Origin: Pelotomaculum sp. UBA3102
GTDB lineage: Bacteria > Bacillota > Desulfotomaculia > Desulfotomaculales > Pelotomaculaceae
NCBI GenBank assembly: GCA_002365865.1
Contig: DFAQ01000062.1
Span: 1 to 10,854, forward strand
Direction: 5' to 3'
DNA: 10,854 nt
A program made the position numbers and the translations under genes. The notes below the pieces were generated by a model. That model did no database searches. It was not told where the DNA came from and saw nothing but the letters and a program-made list of their open reading frames with translations. This document shows, piece by piece, positions 7,163 to 10,854 of this stretch (positions are counted from its first letter, which is position 1; every line of letters begins with the position of its first letter).

Positions 7163-8056
7163 TTATTCTATGTTTTGCGCCTGTTCCCTCAACTTTTCCA
7201 ATTCGCTTTTAACCTCTATCACCCAACGGCTGATTGCCAAATCTCCGGCCTTAGAAGCAACCGTATTTATTTCCCGGTTCATCTCCTGGACTAAAAAGTC
7301 AAGCTTCCTGCCTGTGGGTTCTCCCGCTCTGAGACAATCATTTACCTGATTCAGGTGGCTTTCCAACCGGACCGTTTCCTCGTCGATAGCGGAACGCTCA
7401 GCATAGAAGGCTGCCTCTGCCGCAATGCGTTCATTTTCCAAAACACCTTCTTCAAGGAATTCTTTTAAACGATACGCCAATTTATCCCTGTATTCCTCTA
7501 CCACTACAGGCGCCCTGTTTTTTATTTTTACGTTAAACTGCGCCACCCGTTCAACTCTTTTAAAAAGATCTTCAGCCAACCGCTGTCCCTCCGACCTTCT
7601 CATCCGCACCAGGTTGTCCAGAGCGTCCTCTACTGCTGCTTTTACTGCAGGCCACATTTCCTCAACCTCTGCAACCGGTTCTTCCACTGTAAGCACGTCC
7701 GGCAGGTTGATCAGGTGCTTCAATTTAATCTTATCCTCAACCTCAAGTGCTTCCTGTAATTCTTTTATTGCCTTATAATACGCTTCAGCGAGAGATTTGT
7801 CAACTTTTACTATCGTATTTTTTGCCCCGCATTCTTCCACCGTTAAAAATCCGTCCACCCGCCCCCTGGCGATCCGGGATTGTATTTGGCGCCTGATCCT
7901 GTCTTCCAGTGGAGACAGGTAGCGCGGCATACGCATCAATACTTCACAATAACGGTGATTTACCGATTTAAGCTCAACCAAAAATTTTTTTCCCGGCATT
8001 ACGGCTTCTCCCCTGCCATACCCGGTCATGCTTTTCAACAACAAACTCACCACCAT
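7163..8056 (-). CDS. yicC: YicC/YloC family endoribonuclease
   Basis: The family was long described only as stress- or stationary-phase-related; E. coli YicC has since been implicated as an endoribonuclease acting on small RNA. The 297 residues show both domains. The N-terminal YicC domain begins SMTGYGRGE at residue 9 and contains SVNHRY at 31-36. The C-terminal DUF1732 domain has LDFLVQEMNREINTVASKAGD and ends in the highly conserved segment KSELEKLREQAQNIE. The frame opens with ATG at 8056, which has no good ribosome binding site. Family members usually begin 2-3 residues before SMTG, so the TTG codons at positions 6 or 7 (8041 or 8038) behind GGTGAG are realistic alternatives. It is the first gene of the second transcription unit, after the terminator behind the aspartate aminotransferase. 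Confidence 0.92.
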   Translation of the reverse strand: MVVSLLLKSMTGYGRGEAVMPGKKFLVELKSVNHRYCEVLMRMPRYLSPLEDRIRRQIQSRIARGRVDGFLTVEECGAKNTIVKVDKSLAEAYYKAIKELQEALEVEDKIKLKHLINLPDVLTVEEPVAEVEEMWPAVKAAVEDALDNLVRMRRSEGQRLAEDLFKRVERVAQFNVKIKNRAPVVVEEYRDKLAYRLKEFLEEGVLENERIAAEAAFYAERSAIDEETVRLESHLNQVNDCLRAGEPTGRKLDFLVQEMNREINTVASKAGDLAISRWVIEVKSELEKLREQAQNIE

Positions 8057-8180
8057 TAAAACTCTGCTGTTAATGACAGAATCATAGTTTTGCCACCAAG
8101 TTATTTTTCTATCCGGAGAAAGGAAAATCCTCTACCAACCCATAATTATGCACAGTATTTTTATTTTTTATAAAAGGCAT

Positions 8181-8211
8181 AAAAAAGCGCAGTGTTAATT
8201 CATACTGCGCT
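8181..8211 (-). terminator. Rho-independent terminator of the dapL-aspB unit
   Basis: Read on the minus strand, AGCGCAGT (8211-8204) pairs perfectly with ACTGCGCT (8193-8186) around a 10-base loop, and the stem runs straight into a T-run at 8186-8181. It lies 24 bases after the aspartate aminotransferase stop codon. This separates the aminotransferase block from the yicC operon. A weaker alternative helix, TAATTC with GAATTA inside the loop, overlaps it and would compete with the terminator stem. It is A/T-rich and should lose. Confidence 0.92.
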
Positions 8212-8234
8212 GAATTAGCGGACACATTCAGATC

Positions 8235-9431
8235 TTATTTTACAGCTGCCAAAAAACCGGTAATCCGGTCCAGTCCTTCTTTGATATTTTCCATGGAACA
8301 CGCGTAAGACAGGCGGATAAAATTGTTATTACCGAAAGCAATGCCGGGCACCACCGCCACCTTTTTATCTGCCAGCAAAACCGCTGCCAGATCGGCGGCC
8401 TGGTTTATTATTTTTCCCTGATACGACTTGCCGAAAAAAGCCCTTACATTCGGAAAAAGATAGAACGCTCCCCCCGGGCGGGTGCAGGATATGCCGGGAA
8501 TAGCCTGCAGCCTTTCCAGCATATAATCCCTCCTCCGGGCAAATTCAGCCACCATCTGCCCGGCCGCTTCCAGGTCACCGTTTAAAGCGGCTTTGCTGGC
8601 TTCCTGTGAAATTGAGACGGCGTTGGAGGTAGAATGACTTTGCAAACCCGCCATAGCTTGGGCCACCGGTTCAGCAGCCGCGGCATAGCCTATCCGCCAC
8701 CCGGTCATGGCATAAGCCTTGGAAACCCCGTTTATAATCACCGTGCGTTGCTTCATTTCAGCCGACAGAGAGGCAATACTGACATGTTTGAGACCGTCAT
8801 AGATCAATTTTTCGTATATTTCATCGGAAATGACCATGAGCCCGTCATGTTTTAAAATAACTTCCGCCAGCGATTCAAGTTCCTGTTTGCTGTACACGGC
8901 GCCCGTGGGATTGCTCGGGCTGTTAAGGATCAAAAGTCTGGTGCGCGGCGTTACAGCCGCCGCCAACTGATCGGGGGTTAATTTAAAACCATTTTCTTCG
9001 CTGGTTGCCACAATCTTTGCATCAGCTCCGGCCAACTTGATTTGCTCCAGATAACTAACCCAATAAGGAGCCGGAAGGATAACTTCATCTCCCGCCTGGA
9101 CCAGCACTTGAACGGCATTATAGATAGAATGCTTCGCCCCGCACGAAACAACAATCTGGCCGGATTGGTACCTGACACCCTGGTCTCGCTCAAATTTACG
9201 GCAAATTGCGTTTCTAAGCTCTTGTGTTCCCGCTACCGCGGTATATTTGGTCATACCGTCCCGAATGGCGGATATGGCCGCATTTTTAATCTCATCCGGG
9301 GTGTCGAAATCAGGTTCCCCGGCCCCGAAATTAACTACTTTAAACCCCTTCATTTTCATTTCTTTAGCCATAGCGTCTATGGCCAGGGTGGGGGAAGGAC
9401 TTATATTCAATGCCCGGTCAGTTAATCTCAC
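8235..9431 (-). CDS. aspB: Aspartate aminotransferase, class I PLP-dependent (AspB type)
   Basis: The enzyme interconverts aspartate and 2-oxoglutarate with oxaloacetate and glutamate using pyridoxal phosphate. The 398 residues fit the subgroup Ib (Bacillus/Thermus) enzymes. Fold-type I landmarks are FGAGEPDFDTP at 35-45, W124, N174 in SPSNPTG, D203 and Y206 in SDEIYE, the Schiff-base lysine K238 in SKAYAMTGWR with R246, and the substrate carboxylate arginine R373 in FIRLSYA. The start is a GTG at 9431 with AAGGAGGT 8 bases upstream, a near-perfect site. Subgroup Ib enzymes can also accept prephenate, so a bifunctional aspartate/prephenate aminotransferase cannot be excluded. A terminator follows directly. 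A small ORF ends 5 bases before this start, and its stop codon directly abuts the ribosome binding site. The aspC name is also used for this type. Confidence 0.92.
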   Translation of the reverse strand: MRLTDRALNISPSPTLAIDAMAKEMKMKGFKVVNFGAGEPDFDTPDEIKNAAISAIRDGMTKYTAVAGTQELRNAICRKFERDQGVRYQSGQIVVSCGAKHSIYNAVQVLVQAGDEVILPAPYWVSYLEQIKLAGADAKIVATSEENGFKLTPDQLAAAVTPRTRLLILNSPSNPTGAVYSKQELESLAEVILKHDGLMVISDEIYEKLIYDGLKHVSIASLSAEMKQRTVIINGVSKAYAMTGWRIGYAAAAEPVAQAMAGLQSHSTSNAVSISQEASKAALNGDLEAAGQMVAEFARRRDYMLERLQAIPGISCTRPGGAFYLFPNVRAFFGKSYQGKIINQAADLAAVLLADKKVAVVPGIAFGNNNFIRLSYACSMENIKEGLDRITGFLAAVK

Positions 9432-9436
9432 TAATA

Positions 9437-9580
9437 TTACCTCCTTTTTGCCGGAAGGTCGTGCAAACTTTTATTAATATCCGGGGCACGCCGCCGGCTT
9501 TCAAAAACTTCTGTTGCGTATATACGGTTATCCGGGCCGGCAAAAACAACTTTAACCTGAAAGTTTGGTTTTGCCCCCAC
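9437..9580 (-). CDS. Possible small protein, 47 codons, between dapL and aspB
   Basis: This short minus-strand frame starts GTG at 9580 and ends TAA at 9439-9437. I do not recognise the product. It reads like protein rather than noise: an amphipathic beta-like segment (FQVKVVFAGPDNRIYATEVF, residues 7-26) is followed by a basic, polar stretch with RRRAPDINKSL and a C-terminal AKRR. Its last codons, AGG AGG TAA, contain the AGGAGG of the aspB ribosome binding site, the arrangement expected of a gene translationally coupled to its downstream neighbour. Against it: an in-frame TAA stands two codons before the GTG, the only upstream purines are AAAAG with poor spacing, and a 47-codon open frame can arise by chance. 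A TGGTATATA extended -10-like sequence ends 4 bases upstream, which would give an almost leaderless transcript if used. Competing frames over the same bases (minus 9609-9418 from a TTG, and plus 9410-9613) look less protein-like. Confidence 0.45.
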   Translation of the reverse strand: MGAKPNFQVKVVFAGPDNRIYATEVFESRRRAPDINKSLHDLPAKRR

Positions 9581-9656
9581 CTTTTATATACCACGGCTTT
9601 CTTCGGCAAATAACGGGATTATTTCCCTGTCATTACCTGAGATCAAGAGAACGGGC

Positions 9657-10835
9657 TTAAATTTCGACTTTACCGATACTGTCGCTGATTCTCTTGACCG
9701 CTTCCTGAATCCGTTCCTTGGAAATGGTCAGGGCCATGCGGAAGTAGCCCGCCCCATTCCGCCCGTAACCCGTACCGGGAGTAATTACCACCCCGGCCTT
9801 GTCCAACACCAGTTCGGCAAAAGATTCCGACGTATATCCCTTGGGTACCGGGGCCCATACGTAAAACGTAGCTTTGGGCTTTTGCAGGTTCCAGCCCAGC
9901 CGGTTCATACCGTCAACCAGAATATCCCGGCGCTCCTGATAGATTTTGCTCTGTTTGTCGACCACATCCTGGGGGCCGGTCAGGCCTGCAGCCGCGGCAT
10001 ACTGAACTGCCTGAAAAACTCCCGAGTCAATATTCGACTTGAGGCGGCCCAGGGCTTCCACAACCTCCGGTTTGCCGGCGGCCCATCCTACCCGCCAGCC
10101 GGTCATATTATAAGTCTTTGAAACAGAATGAAATTCGATCCCGAATTCTTTCGCTCCCGGAAACTGCAGAAAGCTGGGCGGTTGATACCCGTCATAGGCA
10201 ATATCGGAATAGGCTGCATCATGACAAATAAGAATTTTATACTCGCGGGCGAAATCGACCGCCTTACGGTAAAATTCGACTCCGGCCACCGCCCCCGTGG
10301 GATTGTTGGGATAATTAAGAAACATTATTTTAGTCCGCCCGGCCACATCCGGCGGAATGGCATCAAAATCGGGCAGATACCCGTTTTGCTCATAAACGGG
10401 TACGTAGTACGGCGCCGCACCTGCCAGAATCCCCCCACCCGAATAAACAGGATAACCCGGATCGGGAACCAAAAAGGTATCCCCCGGGTCGAGATAACAC
10501 CATGAAATATGGGCGATGCCTTCTTTGGAACCCAACAGGGAAACCACTTCGGTCTCAGGGTCGAGCTCAACCCCGAACCGTTGCCGGTACCAATACGCTA
10601 CCGCCCGGCGGTAGCTCAACATGCCCACTGATGAAGGATACTGGTGGTTGGCGGGGTTTTTTACTTCCTTAATCAATGTTTCGATTACATGGTCCGGCGT
10701 CGGCCTATCCGGATCTCCGATGCCCAGGCTGATAACATCAACCCCGGCTTTCCTTTTCTCGGCAATCAACCGCTCGATCCTGGCGAAAAGGTACGGCGGC
10801 AGATTTCGGATACGCTTTGCCTCAAGAAACTTCAA
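9657..10835 (-). CDS. dapL: LL-diaminopimelate aminotransferase
   Basis: DapL converts tetrahydrodipicolinate directly to LL-2,6-diaminopimelate with glutamate as amino donor, bypassing the acylated intermediates of the DapD/C/E route. The product feeds both lysine and peptidoglycan. The 392 residues fit the family. The N-terminal segment RIRNLPPYLFARIERLI (residues 8-24) and SLGIGDPDRPTP (36-47) are typical of DapL. PLP residues are N178 in NYPNNPTG, D206 and Y209 in CHDAAYS, Schiff-base lysine K240 in SVSKTYNMTGWR, R248, and substrate-binding R366. The start appears to be TTG at 10835 with AAGGGG about 9 bases upstream. The frame stays open to the window edge, so a further upstream start cannot be fully excluded. 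In related genomes dapF often stands just upstream; that lies outside this window. Related class I aminotransferases such as tyrosine or alanine types are less likely given the DapL-like N-terminus. Confidence 0.9.
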   Translation of the reverse strand: MKFLEAKRIRNLPPYLFARIERLIAEKRKAGVDVISLGIGDPDRPTPDHVIETLIKEVKNPANHQYPSSVGMLSYRRAVAYWYRQRFGVELDPETEVVSLLGSKEGIAHISWCYLDPGDTFLVPDPGYPVYSGGGILAGAAPYYVPVYEQNGYLPDFDAIPPDVAGRTKIMFLNYPNNPTGAVAGVEFYRKAVDFAREYKILICHDAAYSDIAYDGYQPPSFLQFPGAKEFGIEFHSVSKTYNMTGWRVGWAAGKPEVVEALGRLKSNIDSGVFQAVQYAAAAGLTGPQDVVDKQSKIYQERRDILVDGMNRLGWNLQKPKATFYVWAPVPKGYTSESFAELVLDKAGVVITPGTGYGRNGAGYFRMALTISKERIQEAVKRISDSIGKVEI

Positions 10836-10854
10836 CGTCTTTTTCCCCTTCCTT

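Noticed and set aside
8081..8086. TATGAT on the minus strand as a -10 element for the yicC operon.
   Set aside because: No -35 hexamer or TGn extension at correct spacing. A promoter must exist in 8057-8180, since a terminator precedes it, but I cannot place it with confidence in this A/T-rich stretch. TTTATA with CATAAT further up is equally weak.
9517..9526. Perfect 10-base palindrome CGTATATACG between dapL and aspB.
   Set aside because: It is short, lies inside the candidate small ORF, and no second copy or flanking promoter element supports an operator.
9418..9609. 63-codon minus-strand frame from a TTG, overlapping the aspB start.
   Set aside because: It has no ribosome binding site, overlaps the next gene's start, and looks less protein-like than the shorter frame in the other phase.

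Overview
This window looks like chromosomal core sequence from a Gram-positive anaerobe of the Firmicutes, most likely the Peptococcaceae/Desulfotomaculales group (Pelotomaculum- or Desulfotomaculum-like). Three things point there: the gene order, with yicC, remA, gmk, rpoZ, coaBC, priA, def and fmt in series; the use of DapL for diaminopimelate synthesis; and purine-rich AGGAGG-type ribosome binding sites with frequent GTG and TTG starts. Base composition is moderate, about half G+C by eye. The genus is an inference. Every gene I can support lies on the minus strand, so transcription runs from high to low coordinates.

Region A (10835 down to 8181) is the amino-acid block: dapL (LL-diaminopimelate aminotransferase), a 225-base gap holding a 47-codon small ORF that I think may be a real gene, then an AspB-type aspartate aminotransferase. 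It closes with a clear Rho-independent terminator at 8181-8211. Aspartate is the precursor of the lysine/diaminopimelate pathway, so the two aminotransferases are metabolically connected.

Region B (8056 down to 4728) begins a second transcription unit: yicC (YicC/YloC family, implicated as endoribonuclease), remA (DUF370 DNA-binding regulator), gmk (guanylate kinase), rpoZ (RNA polymerase omega) and coaBC (coenzyme A synthesis). The gaps are 32, 17, 28 and 60 bases. The rpoZ-coaBC gap holds a strong hairpin that abuts the coaBC ribosome binding site.

Region C (4624 down to 55) is priA (replication restart helicase), def (peptide deformylase), fmt (methionyl-tRNA formyltransferase) and a DUF116 membrane/cysteine-cluster protein. 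An extended -10 promoter sits in the 103-base coaBC-priA gap, so this segment can probably be transcribed separately. def and fmt are a functional pair: Fmt adds the formyl group to initiator tRNA and Def removes it from the nascent protein.

Most of the window is conserved housekeeping sequence. I see no transposase, CRISPR array, toxin-antitoxin pair, phage gene, tRNA or rRNA. The less ordinary items are the small ORF before aspB, the hairpin before coaBC, and the uncharacterised DUF116 protein.
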